Source of the DNA: Sphaerisporangium melleum
Lineage (GTDB): Bacteria; Actinomycetota; Actinomycetes; Streptosporangiales; Streptosporangiaceae
DNA length: 63,222 bases
Direction: 5' to 3'
NCBI RefSeq assembly: GCF_014646695.1
Contig: NZ_BMNT01000034.1
Coordinates: 45,180-108,401, forward strand
Notes under the pieces: generated by a model
Database searches by the model: none
What the model saw: only the letters and a program-made list of their open reading frames with translations
Told to the model about the DNA's origin: nothing
Made by a program: the position numbers and the translations under genes
Part shown: positions 55,024 to 62,605 of the stretch, in pieces
Numbering within the stretch: position 1 is the first letter of the stretch
Layout of the letters: every line of letters begins with the position of its first letter

Positions 55024-56748
55024 TCACTCAGCCGTCGCGCCGGCCAGCCGGTCGCGGAGCACGAACTTCTGCACCTTGCCCGAGGGGGTCCTCGGCAGCG
55101 CGTCGAGGACCTCGACGCGCTCGGGCCAGTACTGCTTGGCCATGTCCAGCTCTGCCAGGTGGACGCGCAGGTCCTCAAGGGTCGGCGGGGTGCCGTCGGC
55201 GACGATGACGGCGCAGGCGCGCTCGCCGAACCGCTCGTCGGGGACGCCGACCACCGCGATGACGGCGCAGGCGCGCTCGCCGAACCGCTCGTCGGGGACG
55301 CCGACCACCGCGATGTCGCGGATCGCCGGGTGGCGCAGCAGCGCGGCCTCCACCTCGACCACCGGCACCTTCACCCCGCCGCGCGAGATGACGTCCTTGA
55401 CCCGGCCGGCGATGCGGATGCCGCCGTACCCGTCGTCCCTGGCCAGGTCGCCGGTGTCGAACCACCCGTCCGGCGTGACCGACTCGGCGTACAGCTCCTC
55501 GCGCCGGTAGTAGCCCAGGCACTGGCTCGCGCCGCGCACCTGGAGCAGGCCGGTGCCGCCGGGGGGCACCGGTTCCCCGGTCTCCTCGTCCACGATGCGG
55601 ACCTCCATGCCGGGCACCGGCACCCCGTCGCTCTCGGCGGCCCGCATCGGCGGGTCCTGCGGGCGGGTGATGGTGACCGCGCCGTTCTCGGTCATCCCCC
55701 ACAGCGCGTACAGCCGGCAGCCCAGCACGTCGCGGGCCTGCTCGACCAGCACCGGCGGGATGGGGGCGCTGCCGGTGGCGAAGGATCGCAACGCCGACAG
55801 GTCCCGGGGGTTCTCCTGCTGGGCGCGGATGAGGTCCATCAGGAACGGCGGCGGCCCGTAGAAGAAGGTGACCCGCTCCTGTTCCATGACCCGCAGCATC
55901 AGATCGGGCTTCCAGGCGTCGATCTGCACGGCCGTGGCGCCCAGGATCAGCGGCATCAGGAAGTTCCAGGTGTAGCCCGCCTGCAGGGTGGTGGGCGAGC
56001 CCATGGCGGTGACCTCGTCCGACGTCAGGCCCAGCACCTCGATCTGCGCCCGGTTGAGCGCGCCGAGCGTGTTGTGGCTGTGCATGACGCCCTTGGGTTC
56101 ACCAGTGGTGCCGGAGGTGAACATGACCTGCGCCAGGTCGTCGGGCCGGGCCTCGCGGGCGTCCAGCACGCCGGGGGCGACCTCCTGCTCCCACGCCCGG
56201 CCGAGCAGGTCGCGTTCGAAGTCGAGCACGTCGTCGCGGCCCTGCTCCACCGCCGGCACGCCGGGCGCGCCGAGCAGCACGCGGCGCTTCAGCGTCGGCA
56301 CCTCGGCGGCGACCTCGGCCGCCATGCCGGCGAAGGAGAAGTCACGCACCTGGGCGGCGGCCACGTAGAGCGGGCTGCGGGTCAGCCGGGTCATGAACGC
56401 GACCTCGCGGCGGCGCATGATGGTCGCGACCGGCCCGGCGATCGCACCGACCCGGGCGCACGCGAGGGACAGCGCGACGAGCTGCCAGGAGTTCGGCAAC
56501 TGGAGGGTCACCACGTCCCCGCGGCGCACGCCGAGGCCGTGCAGCGCCGCGGCCAGCCGCTCGACGCGGGCGGCCAGCTCGGTGTAGGTGAGACGGTCGG
56601 GTTCACGGCCGTCCACGTGCCGGCACACCACGGCCGTACGGTCGGGGAACCGCCGGACCGCGTCGCGCAGGTCGTCCATCGCGGTGCGGTCGTGCCACAC
56701 CCCCTCGGCTCTGAAACGGTCGCCGGTCATTTCCAGCACCGGAGCCAT
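55024..56748 (-). CDS. Acyl-CoA synthetase (AMP-binding) with an internal 18-residue duplication
   Basis: A 574-residue adenylating ligase. The phosphate loop is VMFTSGTTGEPKGVMHSH, followed by YALWGMTENGAV, GWFDTGDLARDDGY and the hinge GRVKDVISRGGVKV. The catalytic Lys is in PRTPSGKVQKFVLRD. In the C-terminal domain the stretch AVVGVPDERFGERACAVI occurs twice in a row (about residues 480-515), making the protein 18 residues longer than expected. This is in-frame but would distort the lid domain. First gene of the leftward operon, it activates an unknown carboxylic acid to its CoA ester. Confidence 0.92.
   Translation of the reverse strand: MAPVLEMTGDRFRAEGVWHDRTAMDDLRDAVRRFPDRTAVVCRHVDGREPDRLTYTELAARVERLAAALHGLGVRRGDVVTLQLPNSWQLVALSLACARVGAIAGPVATIMRRREVAFMTRLTRSPLYVAAAQVRDFSFAGMAAEVAAEVPTLKRRVLLGAPGVPAVEQGRDDVLDFERDLLGRAWEQEVAPGVLDAREARPDDLAQVMFTSGTTGEPKGVMHSHNTLGALNRAQIEVLGLTSDEVTAMGSPTTLQAGYTWNFLMPLILGATAVQIDAWKPDLMLRVMEQERVTFFYGPPPFLMDLIRAQQENPRDLSALRSFATGSAPIPPVLVEQARDVLGCRLYALWGMTENGAVTITRPQDPPMRAAESDGVPVPGMEVRIVDEETGEPVPPGGTGLLQVRGASQCLGYYRREELYAESVTPDGWFDTGDLARDDGYGGIRIAGRVKDVISRGGVKVPVVEVEAALLRHPAIRDIAVVGVPDERFGERACAVIAVVGVPDERFGERACAVIVADGTPPTLEDLRVHLAELDMAKQYWPERVEVLDALPRTPSGKVQKFVLRDRLAGATAE
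55204..55311. repeat. Exact 54-bp tandem duplication inside the ligase gene
   Basis: 55204-55257 and 55258-55311 are identical, each beginning GATGACGGCGCAGGCGCG and ending CCGACCACCGC. The identity at every third position shows that the copy is very recent, or that it is an assembly artefact. 54 is divisible by 3, so the frame is kept. Confidence 0.95.
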
Positions 56749-57274
56749 TCTCCGCTCCCTTCCCTGGAGGCAGCCTGTCCACTGATCAGCCGGTCGGGCT
56801 TTCGCCCTCGATTCGTGTCACCGATTTCGGCGGGATTTCGCCGGCATAGCGCTGCGGCGCGTTCCCCCGCGGCTCGCCGGGTTCGGTTCATTCGCTCAGT
56901 ACGGCATTTCACGGCCGGCGGGGGTGCGCAGATCCGATTGCTCGGCGCAGCGTTTCCTCGCGAGTTTCCCGGCGGCGCTTCTCGTGCAGCGGATCCGACG
57001 CATGCCGGTGCTCCCTCCGGTCGTTTCGACGTGGCACAAGTGTGCGCGGACGGCCCGCGGCGGGGCCACTGAGCGGGTCACCAGTGCGATGTGAAGGATT
57101 CACGCCGGGAAGATGAACGGTGAACTGGCCGCGCTCGCGCAGGTCGGGAACAATACGGTGCGCGGGATCGCCACCACCGGCCGGCGGAGTGCCGTCCCCG
57201 TCCGCGGGTAGGCGCCGGCCGAGGCGGCGAGAGCCGCCCGTGTTCCTGTGCCCCTCGACGGCCCGGAGGCTCTC
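56749..57274. promoter_or_regulatory. Divergent gap between ligase operon and TOMM locus
   Basis: These 526 bp separate the leftward ligase from the rightward cyclodehydratase and must hold both promoters. I see no clear -35/-10 pair. Two small open frames exist: one on the minus strand at 56896-57003 with a good ribosome site, and one on the plus strand at 57113-57211 (32 codons) with GGGAAG touching its ATG. The rest shows nothing I can support. Confidence 0.3.
56896..57003 (-). CDS. Possible 35-residue basic peptide
   Basis: An ATG at 57003 follows GGAGGGAG at 7 bp, a stronger ribosome site than most genes here. The peptide begins MRRIRCTRSAAGKLARKRC and ends GREMPY, with two Cys and about ten basic residues. 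It lies between the TOMM genes and the ligase operon, on the minus strand. It could be a regulatory upstream ORF or a short peptide. There is no homology that I recognise. Confidence 0.28.
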   Translation of the reverse strand: MRRIRCTRSAAGKLARKRCAEQSDLRTPAGREMPY

Positions 57275-59770
57275 ATGGTGCAAGCGGAAACCGGCGCGGG
57301 CGCCCCCGTCGCCCACCGTCGCCTCGGCGCGCCCCCGGCCGCGGGCCGCGGCGGCCGGCCGGCCGAGAAGGCCGCGGCGGCGGCGCAGACGCGTGGCGGC
57401 GATCCCGCGCCAATCCTCGACCCGGCCCCCGAAACGGAGGCGGACGCACGGCCGGTTCCCCCCGCGGCCCCGGAACCCGGCACGGCGCCGGACGCGGGTG
57501 CGGACACCGGGCCGCGCGTGGGCTTCAAGAGCCACCTGCGCCCCGAGATCGTCCCCGGCGACGGCGTCTACCTGCTCTCGGCGCGCGGGACGACCGCGCT
57601 CTCGGGCAGGCCGGCCCAGGTGCTGGCCCCGCTGCTCGACGGCAGCCGCAGCCTGGCCGAGATCCGCCGGGAGGCCTCCCGCGAGCTGCCCCCGGAGCAG
57701 GTCGGCGCCGCGCTGGCCAGGATGGCCAAGGCCAACCTGGTCGGCTACCGCCGCGCGGACACCGGCGCGGACGCCGCCTCCGAGGCCTACTGGGACCTGG
57801 CCGGGCTCGACGGCGGCGCCGCCCCCGAGCGGCTCGCGCAGGCCGTGGTCGGCGTCCAGGCCCTCGGCCGGGTGGACGCCGGCCCGCTCGTGGCCGCCTG
57901 CGGCACGGCCGGCCTGACCGCCGTTCCGGTGACCGGGGCCGGCGACTCCAGTGAAGAGCTGCTGCTGGTGGTCTGCGACGACTACCTCGACCCGGCGCTG
58001 GCCGCGATCAACACGCGGCGGCTGGCCGACGGGCGTCCCTGGCTGCTGGTCAAGCCGGGCGGGGCGGACGTGTGGATCGGTCCGGTGTTCCGGCCGGGCG
58101 CGGGCCCGTGCTGGACCTGCCTGGAGCGGCGGCTTCGCGGCCACCGCCGCGCCGAGAGCTGCCTGTCGTCCGCCTCGGGCGTGCCCACGCCGCCGCCGGA
58201 GGCGTCCACCCCGATCACCCGCGGCCTGGGCATGCTGTCGGCCGCGCTGGAGGCCGCCAAGTGGCTGGCCGGGCACCGCCACGCCGGGCAGGACGCCGTG
58301 TGGACGCTGGACACCCTCACCATGGCCGGCCGGCACCACCCGCTGACCCGGCGCCCGCAGTGCCCCTCGTGCGGCGACCCGGGCCTGGTCGACCGGCAGG
58401 TGCGCCGCCCGGTGCGACCGGCCTCCCGCCCCAAGCAGGCGCGCGGCGGCACCGGCGAGCGGGCCCTTTCGGCGCAGCATGTCTGGGACCGCTACAGCGG
58501 GCTGGCCGACCCGGTCACCGGGATCACCGGCGCGATCCGCCGCGACCCGCGCAGTCCCGCCTTCCTGCAGTGCTACCTGGCCGGCCCCAACCTGGCGCTG
58601 CCGGTGGACAGCCTGTCGACGGCGCGGGCGGGTCTGCGGGCGCAGGCCGGCGGCAAGGGCGTCACCGACCTGGAGGCGCGGGTCAGCGCCCTGTGCGAGT
58701 CGGTGGAGCGCTACTGCGGCTCCCGGGCCGGCGACGAGCCGGTGGTGGTGGACACCTACCGGGGGCTGGGCGAGGCGGCCGTGCATCCGGACTCCTGCCA
58801 GCTGTTCCACCCGCGCCAGTTCCGCGACCGCGAACGGTGGAACGCCGCGCACCCGCCGTTCCAGCACGTGCCGGCGCCGTTCGACGACGGCGTGCCGCTG
58901 GAGTGGACGCCGGTGTGGTCGCTCACCGCGTCCCGGCACCGCTACCTGCCCACCGACCTGCTGTACTACCGCCCCTTCGACCGGGGCGGCTCCTGCCCGG
59001 TGCGCGCCGACTCCAACGGCGCGGCGGCGGGCGCGAGCCTCGAGGACGCCATCCTGCAGGGGTTTTTCGAACTGGTCGAACGCGACGCCGTGGCGCTGTG
59101 GTGGTACAACCGCACCCGCCAGCCGGGGGTGGCGCTGGACTCCTTCGCCGACCCGTGGGTGGAGCAGGTGCGGCAGGGCCTCGCCGCCCTCGGGCGCGAG
59201 ACCTGGGCGCTGGACCTCACCTCCGACCTCGGCATCCCGGTCTTCGCCGCCGTCTCACGGCGCGCCGGCGGCCCGGCCGAGGACATCATGTTCGGCTTCG
59301 GCGCGCACTTCGACCCGGCGGTGGCGCTGCGCCGCGCGATGGCCGAGCTGGGCCAGCTCCTGCCGGTCACCCTCGGCGCGGCGGGGGACGGCACCGGGTA
59401 CGCCACCAGCGACCCGACGCTGCTGTCCTGGTGGACGCGGGCGACCATCGCCACCCACCCCTACCTGGCGCCCGGCCCCGGCCTGCCGGAGACGACGGCG
59501 GCCGGCCATCCGTACACCCCGCGCGGAGACCTGCGCGAGGACATCGCGCACATCACCGCGCTGGCCCGTGCCAAGAACCTGGAGGTTCTCGTGCTCGACC
59601 AGACCCGGCCGGACGTGGGGATGCCCGTGGTGAAGGTCGTCGTGCCCGGGCTGCGCCACTTCTGGGCGAGGTTCGCCCCCGGACGCCTGTACGACGTCCC
59701 GGTCGAGCTCGGCCGCCTGGACGCGCCGACGCCGTACCAGGATCTCAACCCCGTCCCGTTCTTCCTGTGA
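57275..59770 (+). CDS. Fused TOMM cyclodehydratase: E1-like/leader-binding domain plus YcaO
   Basis: An 831-residue azoline-forming enzyme. Residues 1-75 are Ala/Pro-rich and disordered. A winged-helix, leader-binding-like region (PRVGFKSHLRPEIVPGDGVY...) and an E1-like domain with zinc cysteines CWTC (near 280) and CPSC (near 362) follow. From about 395 the YcaO domain carries the ATP/Mg motifs ESVERYCG, ADSNGAAAGASLEDAI and FFELVERDAVALWW. The Pro-containing C-terminus NPVPFFL is typical and needed for activity in relatives. It should convert Ser/Thr/Cys of a precursor peptide to azolines. ATG 57275 is chosen because GGAGG lies 5 bp upstream; the GTG at 57248 is an alternative. Confidence 0.92.
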   Translation: MVQAETGAGAPVAHRRLGAPPAAGRGGRPAEKAAAAAQTRGGDPAPILDPAPETEADARPVPPAAPEPGTAPDAGADTGPRVGFKSHLRPEIVPGDGVYLLSARGTTALSGRPAQVLAPLLDGSRSLAEIRREASRELPPEQVGAALARMAKANLVGYRRADTGADAASEAYWDLAGLDGGAAPERLAQAVVGVQALGRVDAGPLVAACGTAGLTAVPVTGAGDSSEELLLVVCDDYLDPALAAINTRRLADGRPWLLVKPGGADVWIGPVFRPGAGPCWTCLERRLRGHRRAESCLSSASGVPTPPPEASTPITRGLGMLSAALEAAKWLAGHRHAGQDAVWTLDTLTMAGRHHPLTRRPQCPSCGDPGLVDRQVRRPVRPASRPKQARGGTGERALSAQHVWDRYSGLADPVTGITGAIRRDPRSPAFLQCYLAGPNLALPVDSLSTARAGLRAQAGGKGVTDLEARVSALCESVERYCGSRAGDEPVVVDTYRGLGEAAVHPDSCQLFHPRQFRDRERWNAAHPPFQHVPAPFDDGVPLEWTPVWSLTASRHRYLPTDLLYYRPFDRGGSCPVRADSNGAAAGASLEDAILQGFFELVERDAVALWWYNRTRQPGVALDSFADPWVEQVRQGLAALGRETWALDLTSDLGIPVFAAVSRRAGGPAEDIMFGFGAHFDPAVALRRAMAELGQLLPVTLGAAGDGTGYATSDPTLLSWWTRATIATHPYLAPGPGLPETTAAGHPYTPRGDLREDIAHITALARAKNLEVLVLDQTRPDVGMPVVKVVVPGLRHFWARFAPGRLYDVPVELGRLDAPTPYQDLNPVPFFL

Positions 59771-59807
59771 CGGCGTGCCCGCCGTGAGAGACATCAGGAG
59801 AAGCCCC

Positions 59808-61346
59808 GTGTCACCACCTCCAGACCAGGACGACGCCCCCGGAGGGCGCTTTCTGCTGTGGTCACTGCGCGAGGACGTGCACGTGGAGGCCGACGCCGGC
59901 AAGGGTGCGGTGATCCTGCACAGCCGCTGGGGCGACGAGAGCGTGCCGCATCCGGCTCCCCAGGTGGTGGACGCGTTGCGCCGCATGAGCCTCGGCCCGG
60001 TCTCGCTGGAGAACGCCGTCACCGACCCCGCCGGCCGCGCCGAACTCGACCGGCTGCTCGGCCGGCTGCAGCACCTGGTGGTCCGCTCGCTCGGGCTGGA
60101 CCAGGAACGCGCGCTGCTGTCGGTGGTACCGCTGAGCCGGCAGGCCCGCTTCGAGCCGGCGCGGCTGTCTCCGGTGCGGGCCCTGCGCATGTCCCGGTTC
60201 GCCGTGCTGCACGCCGAGGACGGCGCCTACAGCCTGGAGTCGCCGCTGTCGCTGCACCGGGTGGTCCTGCACCGGGCCGAGGCGATGTGGCTGATCGGGA
60301 CGCTGAGTCGCGCGACCACTCCGGCCGCGGTGCTCGACGGGCTGCCCTCCCCCATGCCGGCCGGCGAGGCGCTCGGCTACCTGGTGGCGACCGGCATGGT
60401 GGTGCAGGCCGAGCCCGGCGGCTCGGCACGCGCGCCGGTGTTCGCCGAGGACACCGACCCCGCCCTGGTCACCTGGCTGCCGCAGGATCTGATGTTCCAC
60501 ACGCGGTCCACCCTCGGCCGGCACGACCGTGACTTCGGCGCGACCTATCCGATGGGCGAGCGGTGGACGGTCGAGCCGGTCACCAAGCCGGCCACCGAGG
60601 GCGGGTACGTGCCGCTGCCCCGGCCGTCCTGGAACCGGCTCATCGCCTCCGATCCGCCGCTCACCGCCGCGATCGAGGGCCACCGGCCGACGCGGCGCTT
60701 CGCCCGCGAGCCGCTCACGGCGCGCCAGCTCGGCGAGGTGCTCTACCGGACGGCCCGGGTGCGCTCGCTCGTCGGCTCGGCCGGTGGCCTCACGGGCGGC
60801 CTGGCGAGCGACCGCCCGTACGCGAGCACGGGGTCGGCGTACGAGCTGGAGCTGTACGCGGCGGTCCGCGGCTGTCCCGACATCACCGACGGGATGTACC
60901 ACTACGACCCGCTCGGGCACCGGCTGGAGCCCATCGACATGGACGCCGTCGATCTGTGCGAGCTGGTCGAACGTGGACGCACCTCGGCGGGCCTGGCGAC
61001 CGCGCCGCCGGTGCTGATCCTGGTCACCGCGCGGTTCCGCCGCGTGTCGTGGAAGTACACCGGGCCCGGCTACGCGCTGATCCTGAAGAACACGGGGGCG
61101 CTGGTCCAGACGCTGTACCTGGTCAGCGCGGCGATGGGCCTGACGGGATGCGCCCTGGACGCCGCGGACATCGAGGTGACGACCCGGGCGCTCGGCACCG
61201 ACTGGCGCACCGAGTCGTGCGTCAGCGGGTTCGCGCTCGGCCACGGGGACGAGGAGCCCGCCGGGCCGCCCGCCGGACGGCGGCCGGCGAACGACGCGGC
61301 CTGGGGCGAGCTCGCCACGGAACTGCTTCCCAAACCCTCCGCCTGA
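59808..61346 (+). CDS. SagB-type nitroreductase-fold azoline dehydrogenase
   Basis: A 512-residue flavoprotein. The last roughly 240 residues form the SagB/nitroreductase domain (EGHRPTRRFAREPLTARQLG, GSAYELELYAAVRGC, YALILKNTGALVQTLYLVSA, GLTGCALDAAD). The N-terminal half is an additional region with winged-helix character that may bind leader peptide. It would oxidise azolines made by the upstream cyclodehydratase to azoles using FMN. GTG 59808 with CAGGAG 7 bp upstream is preferred to the GTG at 59775. The gap to the cyclodehydratase gene is 37 bp. Confidence 0.88.
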   Translation: MSPPPDQDDAPGGRFLLWSLREDVHVEADAGKGAVILHSRWGDESVPHPAPQVVDALRRMSLGPVSLENAVTDPAGRAELDRLLGRLQHLVVRSLGLDQERALLSVVPLSRQARFEPARLSPVRALRMSRFAVLHAEDGAYSLESPLSLHRVVLHRAEAMWLIGTLSRATTPAAVLDGLPSPMPAGEALGYLVATGMVVQAEPGGSARAPVFAEDTDPALVTWLPQDLMFHTRSTLGRHDRDFGATYPMGERWTVEPVTKPATEGGYVPLPRPSWNRLIASDPPLTAAIEGHRPTRRFAREPLTARQLGEVLYRTARVRSLVGSAGGLTGGLASDRPYASTGSAYELELYAAVRGCPDITDGMYHYDPLGHRLEPIDMDAVDLCELVERGRTSAGLATAPPVLILVTARFRRVSWKYTGPGYALILKNTGALVQTLYLVSAAMGLTGCALDAADIEVTTRALGTDWRTESCVSGFALGHGDEEPAGPPAGRRPANDAAWGELATELLPKPSA

Positions 61347-61728
61347 TCCACGCGCGCCCCGTCCGCGACCGCTCGCCGTCCTGAGCCGCTCGCCACCTTG
61401 CACACGGGTGCGCGCCGGTGCACGGGCCCGCGCGCCTCGGCCGAACGCCCGGGTGACTGTTCTGCGCGCGCCTGTCCCGGTGCAGCAGAGGCCCCGGGCA
61501 CCGAGGGGCGCCCAGGTACACGCACGGGACGCCCTGCGCCGCCACGGCGGCGATGGGCCCCAGCACGGCCTGTGAGGAGTGCATGCCCGGCCGTGGTTCG
61601 ACGGGGCGCCAAGGCCCGGTGGAAGCCGCGGCACGTGGCGTCGAGGGGCCCGGAGGACGGACACACCCCGGATGCGGACCGGCGAAACCCCGCAGGCCGC
61701 AAGGGCCGCCCCCTGCTCACAAGGGGCC

Positions 61729-61765
61729 GGCCCCGGTCGTGGCGCGGAGCGCCACGACCGGGGCC
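61729..61765. terminator. Perfect 17-bp hairpin in the gap between TOMM enzymes and candidate precursor
   Basis: GGCCCCGGTCGTGGCGC (61729-61745) pairs perfectly with its reverse complement at 61749-61765 around a GGA loop. It lies about 380 bp past the dehydrogenase stop and 228 bp before the small gene at 61993. It has no T-run. It could terminate transcription from either side. The rest of the 646-bp gap 61347-61992 has no supported gene. Its last 150 bp are AT-richer and probably hold the promoter of the small gene. Confidence 0.6.
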
Positions 61766-61992
61766 ATCGGCCACGCCCTGGCGTCTCCCCTGGTGGGGAA
61801 GGCGCGATGATCAGATGACGCCCCGGCCATGCCACGAGCGAATTTCGGTCGGCACCAAATCATTCCACGGACCGCAGGAATAACCGCCGTGAGGAATTCA
61901 TGAGGGGTTTGTGATACCCGTACTTCCGCCACCGGCATTCACCCCGCACAATTAAGAACAGCTCGGACACCGCACCAGAACAGGAGAAGGCC

Positions 61993-62235
61993 ATGTCGAT
62001 CCGCACCCTCGACAATGACACGCACTTCACGGCCGTCGTGGCCGGTTGCTGGCCGGAGTCGCAGATCGCAGCGCTGCTCGAAAGCGGCACGGCCGCGGCG
62101 CCCACCGGGTCCGGTATTCTCGCCGAGCACCTGGAAAACGACCTGAAATTGCGGGTGGACGTGGACTTCGAGATGCTCATCGAGGAGCTGGACGGGTCCA
62201 ACCCGTCCTACGCGCTGCCGACCTACACCACCTGA
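61993..62235 (+). CDS. Candidate TOMM precursor peptide
   Basis: An 80-residue peptide with AGGAG 6 bp before its ATG, in its own transcription unit after the hairpin. The N-terminal part (MSIRTLDNDTHFTAVVAG...) and an acidic helical stretch (RVDVDFEMLIEELDG) resemble RiPP leaders. The C-terminal end SNPSYALPTYTT has Ser and Thr but no Cys, which would give oxazoles or methyloxazoles. The only Cys is in the leader. There is no gene family I recognise. The call as precursor rests on size, position and residue composition. Confidence 0.65.
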   Translation: MSIRTLDNDTHFTAVVAGCWPESQIAALLESGTAAAPTGSGILAEHLENDLKLRVDVDFEMLIEELDGSNPSYALPTYTT

Positions 62236-62605
62236 AACCGGTGTCCGGCCGGAACCACCGATCGGGTTTCCTCCCGAGACCGCACGATGCCCGTACCGCA
62301 CCTCCCCCGTTCGACACTTCGCCGCCGCACCACGACGCACAGCGGGTCACCCCGCCCGCACCTGGACGGCCCCGGGAACCTCTCGGCCGGCACACCCGCC
62401 AGGCGGACCTCCGTCCAGCGGTCACGGCCGCCGGCCTGATCCCGTCCCGCCACCGGTCCGCGCCCGGCACCGGTGAACGGCGGCTCCCGTCCCCCCGTAC
62501 AATCCCTCCTGAGACCCTGATCACGGCGCGCACCATCCCTGGCCCCCTCATCACGGCGGGCACATGGGAGCGCTCCCAGTCCTCGCCCCTCCGGAGCGGG
62601 AGTCA
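62236..62605. promoter_or_regulatory. Gap before the right-end kinase with a 30-bp-spaced direct repeat
   Basis: TCACGGCGCGCAC (62521-62533) and TCACGGCGGGCAC (62551-62563) are direct repeats with one mismatch, exactly 30 bp (three helical turns) apart. They lie 40-85 bp before the kinase start, where a dimeric activator could bind on one face. A TCCGGCCGGA palindrome lies just after the precursor stop. No gene is seen in these 370 bp. Confidence 0.35.

Noticed and set aside
57113-57211. 32-codon plus-strand peptide (starts MNGELAALAQVGNN) as a second TOMM precursor
   Set aside because: The only ribosome-like sequence touches the ATG, and the peptide lacks a clear leader/core split. Kept only as a note.
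61398-61883. 161-codon plus-strand frame in the gap after the dehydrogenase
   Set aside because: It crosses the perfect hairpin, is Arg/Pro-rich shadow-like sequence, and lacks a ribosome site.
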